From NCBI RefSeq assembly GCF_013166515.1, contig NZ_JABKKJ010000007.1:42023-106022 (forward strand): a DNA stretch of 64,000 nucleotides. Direction: 5' to 3'. The position numbers and the translations under genes are program-made. Positions 55,311-63,986 of the stretch are shown here, one piece after another (position 1 is the first letter of the stretch; every line of letters starts with the position of its first letter). This DNA is from Xylanibacter caecicola. GTDB taxonomy: Bacteria > Bacteroidota > Bacteroidia > Bacteroidales > Bacteroidaceae. Under the pieces are notes generated by a model. That model saw only the letters and a list, made by a program, of their open reading frames with translations, did no database searches and had not been told where the DNA came from.

Positions 55311-56864
55311 TTATTCCACTATTCCCAATTCTTTCAGATATACCTCAATCTCCTTATCCAACTCAGCACGCTTGGCTTCCAGTTCCTTGATTTCAGCCAT
55401 TACCGCCTTGATGTCGATAGGTTCTTCCTCTTCAAAGGTATCTACATAACGGGGAATATTCAAGTTATAGTCGTTCTCTTCCACCTCCTTTAAGGTTGCA
55501 AGATGACTATACTTTTCTATTTCCTTACGGTCACGATAGGTTTCCACTATCTTTTGGATGTGCTGCGGACGGAGCTTGTTCTGCGTCTTCACCTTCTCAA
55601 ACTCCTTGCTGGCATCGATGAACAGGATGTTGTCATCCTCTTTACGGCATTTTTTGAAAACGAGAATGCAAGTCGGAATGCTCGTGCCATAGAATATGTT
55701 GGCTGGCAAACCGATAATAGCATCAATATAGTTTTTCTTCTCTATGAGGAAACGACGGATGACACCTTCCGCATTACCACGGAACAACACACCATGAGGA
55801 GCCACACAAGCCATCGTGCCACCCTCATTCAAGTGGTAAATCATGTGCAGAATGAAAGCGTAGTCGGCAGTCTTCTTCGGTGCAAGCCGTCCTGCCTTGC
55901 TGAAACGATCATCATTGTTGAACTTGTCGGTAGCACTCCATTCGGCAGAGAACGGAGGATTTGCGACAACAGCATCAAATTGTGTTTCACCAAAAGCATC
56001 CCATTCAAGCGTATCGCCATTCTCAATTTTGAAGTTGCTGAATCTGATACCGTGAAGCAACATATTCATGCGTGCGAGATTATAGGTTGTAGGATTCTTT
56101 TCCTGTCCGTAAATATCCACAGCCTTACCGATACTTGCAGCACGGAGCAACAAAGAACCACTACCGCAAGTTGGGTCATAGACATTGCGCAAACGTTGGT
56201 GTCCGATAGATACAATCTCTGCCAAAATACGGCTGACTTCCTGCGGAGTATAGAACTCTCCGGCTTTCTTTCCTGCACCGGCAGCAAACTGAGAAATCAT
56301 GTATTCGTAGGCATCGCCCAAGATGTCTATTTCTTGTGATGCTTCAACACCAAAATCTATGTCATCCAACGCAAGAAGGACATTGCTGACGAGGGTATTC
56401 TTGTCATCGGCGGTCTTTCCCAATTTAGGCGAAGCCAAATCTATATCGGAGAACAATCCTCCGAAATCTTCCTCACTGTCATGCCCCAGTGTGCTATCCT
56501 CAATACGTTTCAAGGAACGTTCCAATTTTGGAAGGATGTTTTCTTTTCGTTTGATTGCCTCTATTACTGACGAAAACAAGAACTCTGGCTCTATGAAATA
56601 TCCAATGTCTTCCAAGCATTGTTTCTTGGCTTCTTCTTGTAGTTCAGCAGCATCGGCATCATTCATTTCCCACAATTCCTTAAAGGTAACATCATCGTCA
56701 ATCAAGGCATTGTTCATGTAAACCTCAATTTTCTCCGACAGGTACTTGTAGAAAATAAAGCCCAAAGTGAAATACATGAAATCACTGGCTGACATATTAC
56801 CGCGCAACTTGTTAGCTACTTCCCAAAGTTGGTCACGGAGTTTCTGTTGTAATTCTTCGCTCAT
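55311..56864 (-). CDS. hsdM: Type I modification methyltransferase subunit HsdM
   Basis: A 517-residue adenine methyltransferase. The N-terminal helical HsdM_N domain (about 5-140) is followed by the catalytic domain with YDPTCGSGSLLLRAASIG (SAM motif I) and DAVVANPPFSAEW (NPPF catalytic motif). It works with HsdS to methylate adenines at the target and with HsdR in cleavage. All motifs are intact. It starts 2 nt after the GIY-YIG gene. Confidence 0.95.
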   Translation of the reverse strand: MSEELQQKLRDQLWEVANKLRGNMSASDFMYFTLGFIFYKYLSEKIEVYMNNALIDDDVTFKELWEMNDADAAELQEEAKKQCLEDIGYFIEPEFLFSSVIEAIKRKENILPKLERSLKRIEDSTLGHDSEEDFGGLFSDIDLASPKLGKTADDKNTLVSNVLLALDDIDFGVEASQEIDILGDAYEYMISQFAAGAGKKAGEFYTPQEVSRILAEIVSIGHQRLRNVYDPTCGSGSLLLRAASIGKAVDIYGQEKNPTTYNLARMNMLLHGIRFSNFKIENGDTLEWDAFGETQFDAVVANPPFSAEWSATDKFNNDDRFSKAGRLAPKKTADYAFILHMIYHLNEGGTMACVAPHGVLFRGNAEGVIRRFLIEKKNYIDAIIGLPANIFYGTSIPTCILVFKKCRKEDDNILFIDASKEFEKVKTQNKLRPQHIQKIVETYRDRKEIEKYSHLATLKEVEENDYNLNIPRYVDTFEEEEPIDIKAVMAEIKELEAKRAELDKEIEVYLKELGIVE

Positions 56865-56866
56865 AA

Positions 56867-57613
56867 CTATTTTATTTCTTTAATTTCATAACCAAATTTA
56901 TTGGCAAGTTCAAAAATCCTACTTATATTGTCTTTGCCATGCTGTGATGAAACAACAAACGTCACCCCATCATTAGAAATAAGAATATCTTTTTCAAACC
57001 ATCTTTTATGCGTGTCAGAAGTTTGACTTTTCCATTTATTTACTTCTTCAACTGTTTTAATTAAATGTTTTGGCAATAGATTGACCAACTCATTATAATT
57101 AACAGGATTGAATTTGACATAAACACGAATTATCTCTAAAGCCAATCTGCCTTTTCCATAAGAGCCGACTCCATTAAGTGAGTATTTGGTATAGTCTTTC
57201 CCTTTGTTAGTACATTTTTTTTGCAACTCATTTTGAACAGATTGGGATATAGAATCACTGTACACAGGTTCGTTATTCTCGTATTCTATTATTACGGCAT
57301 CGTCTATGGTTTGTGCTATTTCTTTGAAAATTTCAAGTGCCTTTTGTGGGGCGACATTAAAGAACTCCCTATTCTGTCGAATACGGTAATTCGTCAGATT
57401 GTCAATAATATGATGCACAAGTTTTTCAACCTCGTTATATTTTACCGTTTTCATTGTGGCGAATATCTCGAAAGGCAAAGGCACAGCCGTATTGTCAAGC
57501 TCTTTAGACCGTATATCTACAGGTCGAGCACTTTTTCCGATTTTTACCCAATCCTCACGAAAACTTGGATTGGTTAAAATGTACACATATCCAGCTCCAG
57601 CTATATTTTCCAT
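56867..57613 (-). CDS. GIY-YIG nuclease-like (T5orf172/MUG113) protein in the R-M operon
   Basis: A 248-residue protein. The N-terminal 90 residues contain a GIY-YIG-type fold, read from AGYVYILTNPSFREDWVKIG and KSARPVDIRSKELDNTAVPL, with the later Glu-rich helix. The rest is unassigned. It begins where the papain-like gene ends (about 4 nt before 57618) and comes before hsdM. Domains of this type occur near R-M genes; whether it cuts DNA is unknown. Confidence 0.78.
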   Translation of the reverse strand: MENIAGAGYVYILTNPSFREDWVKIGKSARPVDIRSKELDNTAVPLPFEIFATMKTVKYNEVEKLVHHIIDNLTNYRIRQNREFFNVAPQKALEIFKEIAQTIDDAVIIEYENNEPVYSDSISQSVQNELQKKCTNKGKDYTKYSLNGVGSYGKGRLALEIIRVYVKFNPVNYNELVNLLPKHLIKTVEEVNKWKSQTSDTHKRWFEKDILISNDGVTFVVSSQHGKDNISRIFELANKFGYEIKEIK

Positions 57614-57617
57614 ATTC

Positions 57618-58274
57618 TTATTCCGCTTTCTTTATCATTAAAATATCACCTAAAGTAACTCTATATGCTTGCGTTCTCGTGATACAAACATATGGATATT
57701 CCGACTTTTCATTTTTATGAGAAACATCAATAATACAATTCCAACAACTGTATTTTGGGGCTTCCTCTCCAGGATCCAAACATAAAATTTTGGTTATTTT
57801 ATCGGAATCGTCAGTGATTTCATATCCAACAGCAAGCAGAGCATGAGCACCTTCTTTGAAGTCGGTTGATATTATAACAGGACTTTCTTTATCTATGAAA
57901 TCCGCTATTGCGTTGATTATGTCATCATCTTCTTTGGGATTTTTCCTAATTGCATCGAGGTTAAAACTTGATTCTCTTATCTCCCTTGCCATGGAAATAA
58001 AAGAATACCCCCTTCTAACTAATCCTTGCTCTTCTAAGAAATGACTTAAAAATTTCCCTTTGCAGGTTCGTCTGTCAGGATTGGCATATACCTGCAAATC
58101 CTCATTTGTAATAACTCCAATGCAGAGCATAGCCATTGCTAAAGAGTAAACAGCACACGCTCCATCCATATCTCCTTGCCTTTTATGTAGAAGAATATAT
58201 TTCCCATTAGCGTCTTTTACACGGACACCTTTAGAGTCAAGTTTTATAGAATTTATTATCTTTATTGAACTCAT
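57618..58274 (-). CDS. Papain-like cysteine peptidase homologue in the R-M operon
   Basis: A 218-residue protein. A papain/C39-like catalytic layout is suggested by RQGDMDGACAVYSLAMAML (Gln and Cys), EGAHALLAVGYEI (His) and KILCLDPGEE (Asp). It has no signal peptide. It lies between hsdR (13 nt away) and the GIY-YIG gene in one run. A peptidase in a type I R-M operon is unusual; it could process a partner or act as a toxin-like effector. Function is inference. Confidence 0.7.
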   Translation of the reverse strand: MSSIKIINSIKLDSKGVRVKDANGKYILLHKRQGDMDGACAVYSLAMAMLCIGVITNEDLQVYANPDRRTCKGKFLSHFLEEQGLVRRGYSFISMAREIRESSFNLDAIRKNPKEDDDIINAIADFIDKESPVIISTDFKEGAHALLAVGYEITDDSDKITKILCLDPGEEAPKYSCWNCIIDVSHKNEKSEYPYVCITRTQAYRVTLGDILMIKKAE

Positions 58275-58287
58275 ATCACTATTATAT

Positions 58288-61116
58288 TTAGTCCCAGCTA
58301 AAAGTACGGATGATACCTCGCAACCTATCCAGTATTCTTGTCATCGCTTTTCGGGTCTTAATCAAACCAAGATGCTTTTCCTTGAGAGCCTTTTGTATAA
58401 TTTCAGGTTGCTCTTTCTGAAGGTAATCATACTCTTTCAAGTAATGGTTAAGCACGTCAGAGGAAAGACCTTCATCTTGTGCCAATGATTTTACAGCCTT
58501 TTCTCGCTCTGTTGAGATATAGCTGTTCAGACGTTCTTCCAGTTCACTTGTACCATCCGCTTTTTTGCGTTCAGCCATAAAGTTATCCTTGTCCTCATCT
58601 ACATTCTTTTGGATGAAGCCGTCAATGAGTTTCGCCTTACTACGCATTTCTGCATCCTTTATCATAGTGTCAATAATATTCTTACGCCGCTCCGCATAAT
58701 CATTGCTGTATGGATTAAGATTGGCTATGAGTTCAAGGATATAGGCTACATTGATAATGTCGCTGTGCAGGAGTTCAAGGCAGAAGTCAATATCTTCCAA
58801 TCCCTGACTATCACCGTATGGAACAGGGTCTTCTGCAACCATTGAAGAAGCTACAGGAGGTTCTATAAATCCCACTGTAATGTCAAGATACTTGCTTTTA
58901 TAGTCATTGAATTGCTGTTCGGTCATGCCGAGGTCATCCGCATCATCTGTGTAGTCCTCATATATCTGGATTTCTGCATGTTTACGGATAATGTCACGAA
59001 AAGCCAACACGAAATCTTTTTTGTCTTTCTCGCTCTGCAACAGGTCAATGCTGTTTGGTGCTGGATATTTCTGCAAGAAATCAGTAGTCAACTGTTGGTA
59101 TTCCTTTTTCACTTCCTCAAATGGAGGACGAACAATATCTTCGGGATTGTTAGAATTACTGAACAGCCTAATAGACGTGTCAACATTGCTTTTTAAGTCG
59201 CGGAAGCAAACTATTTTGCCAAAACGCTTTTTCTCATTCAGCACACGGTTTGTGCGACTGAATGCTTGCAAAAGGCCATGATACTCCATGTTCTTATCCA
59301 CATAGAGTGTGTTGAGTTTCTTACTGTCGAAGCCTGTAAGGAACATACCCACAACCAAGCAGAGGTCAAGCGACTTCATGTCCGCTTTCTTCTTTTTCAT
59401 GCGCAGGTTGATGTCATCGTAATATGCACGGAAATTTTCGGTAGAATAGGCGGTGCCGTACATCTTATTATAATCATCTATGATGGCTTGCAGTTCATCA
59501 GCTTCACCCACGCTTTCGCTGACAAACTGCCCTGTACCCATACCTGTCTGTTCGTCATCTTGGCTGTTATTTGCTCCGTATGTAAACACTGCTCCTATAC
59601 GGATATTCGGCTTCAAGGACTTGAATATCTTATAATAACGTATGAGCATTGGTACGGACTGCACCGCAAACAGTGCATCAAACTCACCGTCAAATGTGGA
59701 TTTATTGAAGTTGTTGAGAATGAATTTTGCAATTTCTTCCATGCGGTTGGCATTGCCTTTTTCCACATCCTCATTTCCATGATAGTATTCCACAAGGAAG
59801 CCCAGCACGTTTTCATCAGCAATGGCATCCTTAATGAGATATTTGTGGAGACAATCTCCAAAGACCTCTTTTGTAGTATGTCCGTCCACTGCATTTTCGG
59901 TAAAGATAGGCGTTCCTGTGAAACCGAACACTTGCGCATTATCAAAGAACTTCATTATCCGCTTATGACTGTCACCGAAATGGCTTCTGTGACATTCGTC
60001 AAATATAATCACGACGCGGGAATGACGTATGGCTTCTATCTTGCTGCTATACCACGTCTTGCTAACGGCGGCATTAAGTTTCTGTATGGTCGTGATTATT
60101 ATCTTTGAATTGCTGTGCAACCGTTTTACAAGTTCGTCTGTGTTATCCGTACCATCCACGGCATTCGGCTCAAATGCCTCATATTCTGATTGAGTTTGAG
60201 TGTCAAGGTCATGACGGTCAACCACAAACATCACTTTATCTACATCGTCCAGTTCGGAAACAAGTTGGGCGGCCTTGAATGAAGTCAAGGTCTTTCCGGC
60301 TCCTGTGGTATGCCATATATAGCCGTTATCATTGGAATTCTTTACTTTATCCAAAATCTTCTCCACTGCATAGAACTGGTATGGGCGAAGTACCATCAAG
60401 CATTTGTCACCCTCATGAAGCACTATGTATTTACCGATGATTTTACCAAGAGTGCATTTCTCCAAGAAAAATGCGGCAAACTTATCCAGTTCGTTAAACG
60501 GAATATTGGCAGCATCCGTCCAGTTGAAAGTGAATTTATAGCCACTGTTAGGGTTGTTGGCAAAGTAGCGCGTATTGACACCATTGGAGATAACGAATAA
60601 CTGGATATAATCAAACAATCCGTGGAATGATGTCTTATGGTAACGCTGTATCTGATTATACGCCTGTTTGAGTTCTACACCCCGGCGCTTCAGTTCAATC
60701 TGCACCAATGGCAGACCGTTTATAAGAATGGTCACATCGTAACGGCACTTCTTACGACCCTCTACCGTGATTTGATTGGAAACCTGAAATTCATTCTGAC
60801 ACCACTGTTGCCTATTCAGAAATTCCACCCAAATACGCTTTCCATCTGCCGTGTCAAGCGGATAAAGGTCGCGGAGTTTTTTCGCCTTTTCAAACCGCGT
60901 GCCGCCCTCGAGGTGAATGAGTATCTTTTCAAACTCCTCATCTGTAAATTCAGTACGGCCATGTTCTGCTAACCGTTTACGGTTATGCACCTCCAACTGC
61001 CTTTTGAAATTGGCTTGAAGATTTTCCTCCTCAGCAATTTGGACATATTCATAATCCATCTGCTGAAGTGTAGCGATTAGTCCGGCTTCCAACGCCGCTT
61101 CACTCTGTATAGACAT
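58288..61116 (-). CDS. hsdR: Type I restriction endonuclease subunit HsdR
   Basis: A 942-residue HsdR. The N-terminal nuclease domain has the catalytic QIELKRRGVELK segment (ExK motif). The helicase motor carries Walker A IWHTTGAGKTLTSFK near residue 270 and IIFDECHRSHFGD (DECH box), with helicase motifs VFGFTGTPIF and LVVGMFLTGFD further on. The C-terminal part is helical. It translocates DNA and cuts distant from unmethylated targets. It is the first long gene of the operon, 14 nt after the XRE gene. Confidence 0.95.
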   Translation of the reverse strand: MSIQSEAALEAGLIATLQQMDYEYVQIAEEENLQANFKRQLEVHNRKRLAEHGRTEFTDEEFEKILIHLEGGTRFEKAKKLRDLYPLDTADGKRIWVEFLNRQQWCQNEFQVSNQITVEGRKKCRYDVTILINGLPLVQIELKRRGVELKQAYNQIQRYHKTSFHGLFDYIQLFVISNGVNTRYFANNPNSGYKFTFNWTDAANIPFNELDKFAAFFLEKCTLGKIIGKYIVLHEGDKCLMVLRPYQFYAVEKILDKVKNSNDNGYIWHTTGAGKTLTSFKAAQLVSELDDVDKVMFVVDRHDLDTQTQSEYEAFEPNAVDGTDNTDELVKRLHSNSKIIITTIQKLNAAVSKTWYSSKIEAIRHSRVVIIFDECHRSHFGDSHKRIMKFFDNAQVFGFTGTPIFTENAVDGHTTKEVFGDCLHKYLIKDAIADENVLGFLVEYYHGNEDVEKGNANRMEEIAKFILNNFNKSTFDGEFDALFAVQSVPMLIRYYKIFKSLKPNIRIGAVFTYGANNSQDDEQTGMGTGQFVSESVGEADELQAIIDDYNKMYGTAYSTENFRAYYDDINLRMKKKKADMKSLDLCLVVGMFLTGFDSKKLNTLYVDKNMEYHGLLQAFSRTNRVLNEKKRFGKIVCFRDLKSNVDTSIRLFSNSNNPEDIVRPPFEEVKKEYQQLTTDFLQKYPAPNSIDLLQSEKDKKDFVLAFRDIIRKHAEIQIYEDYTDDADDLGMTEQQFNDYKSKYLDITVGFIEPPVASSMVAEDPVPYGDSQGLEDIDFCLELLHSDIINVAYILELIANLNPYSNDYAERRKNIIDTMIKDAEMRSKAKLIDGFIQKNVDEDKDNFMAERKKADGTSELEERLNSYISTEREKAVKSLAQDEGLSSDVLNHYLKEYDYLQKEQPEIIQKALKEKHLGLIKTRKAMTRILDRLRGIIRTFSWD

Positions 61117-61130
61117 ATTCCTTTTACTTA

Positions 61131-61430
61131 TTACTCATTTTTATTCAGCCCTTTGATAATCTCGATACCCAATGCGTTTTCTATTTTACAAATGGTTTCC
61201 AGTGACATGTTCTTTTGCCCTTTCAGCATCTTGGATATATATTGCTGGGTGCAGTTCATTTTCTCGGCAAGCATCCGTTGCGTCATGCCGAGTTCAGACA
61301 TCCGCCTTGACATAAGGACGGCAATAGCCTGTAAGTATTGCGCCCAATCCCTTTTATCTTGCCCGACCTTGACGTCTTGCGGTTCGGCTTCCAAAACTCC
61401 GCAAGGTATCTTGCATGTCACTGTATTCAT
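61131..61430 (-). CDS. XRE-family regulator of the R-M operon
   Basis: A 99-residue helix-turn-helix protein; the HTH covers residues about 38-92 (ELGMTQRMLAEKMNCTQQYI and KMLKGQKNMSLETICKIENA). It heads the reverse-strand R-M operon, 14 nt before hsdR, and so probably controls it, as C-proteins do for other R-M systems. The gap 61431-61735 has a reverse-strand -7 element and the right end of the element. Confidence 0.85.
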   Translation of the reverse strand: MNTVTCKIPCGVLEAEPQDVKVGQDKRDWAQYLQAIAVLMSRRMSELGMTQRMLAEKMNCTQQYISKMLKGQKNMSLETICKIENALGIEIIKGLNKNE

Positions 61431-61459
61431 TGAAACGATTGTATTGCTTTATTCAGTTG

Positions 61460-61467
61460 CAAAGGTA
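61460..61467 (-). promoter_or_regulatory. -7 element of the R-M operon
   Basis: Read on the reverse strand, TACCTTTG (61467-61460) stands 30 nt before the XRE start at 61430. A good -33 TTTG is not evident at normal spacing. Confidence 0.45.
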
Positions 61468-61650
61468 GCACAAATATTCGAAATTACACAACTCCCGGGT
61501 TGTTGTTTCGTAGAAAGAAACAAAATGCCATGCCTAAATCAAAGATTTAGGGAAGTAGAGACTTGTCGTCTCTCTATTCATAATGGTAATGAACTTCCAT
61601 GTTGTTAATTCCTATGTTCTACCATAAGAACAATATTTCTCCATTTGTTT

Positions 61651-61667
61651 GTTGCCAATTTGTTACG
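61651..61667 (+). repeat. Subterminal repeat, right end of the element
   Basis: GTTGCCAATTTGTTACG, 15 of 17 matching with 41456-41472, same orientation. It lies 69 nt inside the right junction; the left copy is about 150 nt inside the left junction. Confidence 0.5.
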
Positions 61668-61737
61668 CATGAATTATTTACCTATATATCGCTATTGATT
61701 ATCAGAGTGTTATAATTTGTACAAAATCAATCATATT

Positions 61738-61827
61738 GATAGTGTAATCATTTTTGATGTGTCAAGTGTAAAACTGAAGAAGTATGGTAATGCGATTCAT
61801 CGTGATAAAGATATTGTATATTTCTAA
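61738..61827 (+). pseudogene. cas2: Cas2, C-terminal part (displaced by the insertion)
   Basis: From GAT at 61738 the frame reads DSVIIFDVSSVKLKKYGNA, then IHRDKDIVYF and a stop at 61825-61827. DSVIIF is the conserved beta strand that follows the KKF helix end in Cas2 proteins. Attached to codons 1-59 of 41129-41305 it gives an 87-residue Cas2. There is no start codon or RBS for it here. It remains next to the leader, which is where cas2 normally stands. Confidence 0.92.
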
Positions 61828-61975
61828 ATCAAAAATGTGACATAAATGCAAACCATGGTCTCTACATATAAGGCATAGATTCTCTTACACCTTGATTATC
61901 AAAGAATTAGAACAAATACATAACATAATAGACAATACCCACCTTAATTATTCTTTTCTTTTTTATATTTAACTA

Positions 61976-62006
61976 TTTGATAATTAATAAAATAATTGTA
62001 CTTTTG
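61976..62006 (+). promoter_or_regulatory. CRISPR leader promoter
   Basis: TTTG (61976-61979), 19 nt, then TACTTTTG (61999-62006): an exact match to the Bacteroidetes -33 TTTG / -7 TAnnTTTG pattern. The first repeat begins at 62017, so transcription should start at or next to it. The leader 61828-62016 is A/T-rich and otherwise plain. The promoter fixes the array direction as left to right. Confidence 0.8.
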
Positions 62007-62016
62007 CAAAAGTAAA

Positions 62017-63532
62017 GGCTATAAGCCTTATGTAATTTCTACTATTGTAGATTACGAACAGCGCTTGTTGTTGTGCATTGTGGCTATAAGCCTTATGTAA
62101 TTTCTACTATTGTAGATTTTCAAGCTGCTGCTCAAAGTGAAGACTGGCTATAAGCCTTATGTAATTTCTACTATTGTAGATGTTATTATGTTGATTTATA
62201 AAAAGATGCAGGCTATAAGCCTTATGTAATTTCTACTATTGTAGATAATGTACTTACCTTTGTATGTAGATTTTGGCTATAAGCCTTATGTAATTTCTAC
62301 TATTGTAGATAGAACGAGCCTTAACATCAGCAATCTGGGCTATAAGCCTTATGTAATTTCTACTATTGTAGATTTGGAGATGTGTTTGCCGACATTGCTG
62401 GGCTATAAGCCTTATGTAATTTCTACTATTGTAGATTCAAACGCACTCTTGATGATCAGATTGCTGGCTATAAGCCTTATGTAATTTCTACTATTGTAGA
62501 TGTGTGTTGCGGTTCGGTAAATTGACAAGGCTATAAGCCTTATGTAATTTCTACTATTGTAGATGATACCGAATTTCTTAAACGTACTATTGGGCTATAA
62601 GCCTTATGTAATTTCTACTATTGTAGATGACATATAAACCTCCTTTTGTTGAATAAGGCTATAAGCCTTATGTAATTTCTACTATTGTAGATGCTTAATG
62701 ACCGTATTTCACGTGCTAAGTGGCTATAAGCCTTATGTAATTTCTACTATTGTAGATTTAAACGTACCCTTGACTCTCGTATTGCGGCTATAAGCCTTAT
62801 GTAATTTCTACTATTGTAGATTGCCCCTGTATTCCTTTATCGCAGGCGCGGGCTATAAGCCTTATGTAATTTCTACTATTGTAGATGGAGTAGCTATCGT
62901 TTACAAGAGCACTACGGCTATAAGCCTTATGTAATTTCTACTATTGTAGATGACTACTTTCTTACATCTGAGCATTATCTGGCTATAAGCCTTATGTAAT
63001 TTCTACTATTGTAGATTTGATATGTACGGAGTTGTTTAGATATATGGCTATAAGCCTTATGTAATTTCTACTATTGTAGATTTTATATCCAAATCCTTTG
63101 CCATAACCAGGCTATAAGCCTTATGTAATTTCTACTATTGTAGATTATTGTGTATGCGAGTACGGTCCCGTCCGGCTATAAACCTTATGTAATTTCTACT
63201 ATTGTAGATAAAGCGGTAGATTTGACACTTTCACCGGGCTATAAGCCTTATGTAATTTCTACTATTGTAGATGGATGCAGTTAGCTCTAAGAATAATAGT
63301 GGCTATAAGCCTTATGTAATTTCTACTATTGTAGATTAGCAAAATCAGACTGACGCATCTGGTCAAGGCTATAAGCCTTATGTAATTTCTACTATTGTAG
63401 ATTCAGCGACCATGTCGGCAAGTTGGTTCATGGCTATAAGCCTTATGTAATTTCTACTATTGTAGATATAGTGACATAAGCAGCGGTCTGCATCGGGGCT
63501 ATAAGCCTTATGTAATTTCTACTATTGTAGAT
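62017..63532 (+). CRISPR. Type V-A CRISPR array, 24 repeats and 23 spacers
   Basis: 36-bp repeats begin at 62017, 62082, 62146, 62211, 62275, 62338, 62401, 62466, 62529, 62593, 62657, 62722, 62786, 62851, 62916, 62981, 63046, 63110, 63174, 63237, 63301, 63367, 63432 and 63497. The 3' end TCTACTATTGTAGA is the Cas12a handle (TCTAC/GTAGA stem). The 5' end GGCTATAAGCC forms a second small hairpin. Only repeat 19 (63174) differs, having AACC for AGCC, which breaks that hairpin. Spacers are 27-30 bp. Uniform repeats point to recent activity. It was adjacent to cas2 before the 20-kb insertion. Confidence 0.98.
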
Positions 63533-63859
63533 ATAAAGACATACATAGAACGCACTCTCTCCAATGCTTGTCACGGAGTTGGGAATGGTGATGCTTGTAA
63601 GTCTCGTGCATTTGCTGAACGCAGAATTTCCAATGCTTGTCACACTATATTTTACCGAATTATATTCTATTTCTTCAGGAATTGTTACATTTCCGCTATA
63701 AGAGTCGTAATTGTAATCTTTATACGTAACACTTGCGATCCTATTCGTTTCATTTAAGTTATAATATATCCCGCCAATACAAGCATCATAAGCCCAAATA
63801 GCAGACGGCAATGCTGTCAGCACAAAGATCAACTGTGCTTTTCTTAAAAATGTTTTCAT
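63443..63859 (-). pseudogene. BspA-like leucine-rich repeat protein, truncated by the CRISPR array
   Basis: From ATG 63859 (MKTFLRKAQLIFVLTALPSA) a secreted protein starts with a signal peptide (about 24 residues), a spacer segment and LRR_5 (BspA) repeats such as YSVTSIGNSAFSKCTRLTSI and TIPNSVTSIGESAFYVC. The homology stops at 63533, where the last CRISPR repeat begins; the frame then runs through two repeats and a spacer to 63443. Full BspA proteins have many repeats and a C-terminal anchor. So this is a remnant whose 3' part was lost when array and gene were joined. Confidence 0.78.
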
Positions 63860-63978
63860 TTTATTATTATCTGTCATTGCTGTCCCATTAAAATCCAAAA
63901 TAGTTCTTTGAAATGTTTGAAATTTAGTTAGTTACAGAGATTTTTCGAGCGCGACGATTTCACGACGATTTCATTTGA

Positions 63979-63986
63979 TACCTTTG
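63979..63986 (+). promoter_or_regulatory. Possible -7 element at the window end
   Basis: TACCTTTG at 63979-63986 fits TAnnTTTG. Two copies of CGACGATTTCA (63952-63962 and 63963-63973) lie just upstream. The gene it would serve begins outside the window. Confidence 0.35.

Larger units (their letters stand above)
41306..61740 (+). mobile_element. Integrative mobilizable element with phase-variable type I R-M cargo, inserted in cas2
   Basis: The element lies between the two pieces of cas2. TTGAT stands at both junctions (41301-41305 and 61736-61740); removing one copy plus the interior rejoins cas2 in frame. Contents in order are two tyrosine recombinases, a membrane protein, an excisionase-like HTH, accessory genes, MobC-like, relaxase, a coiled-coil membrane protein, then the hsdS recombinase and the R-M operon. 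Subterminal direct repeats GTTGCGTATTTGTTACG (41456-41472) and GTTGCCAATTTGTTACG (61651-61667) may be recombinase arm sites. Left-end ATTAAGTTTTG and the complement of the right end, ATTGATTTTG, are imperfect inverted ends. It has mobilization but no conjugation machinery, so it is an IME needing a helper. Confidence 0.85.

Noticed and set aside
61600..62016. Possible tracrRNA near the array
   Set aside because: Cas12a systems need none, and I see no anti-repeat to the 36-bp repeat in the leader or beside cas12a.
62248..62484. 78-codon open frame inside the CRISPR array
   Set aside because: It translates repeats and spacers, and its periodic peptide comes only from the array.
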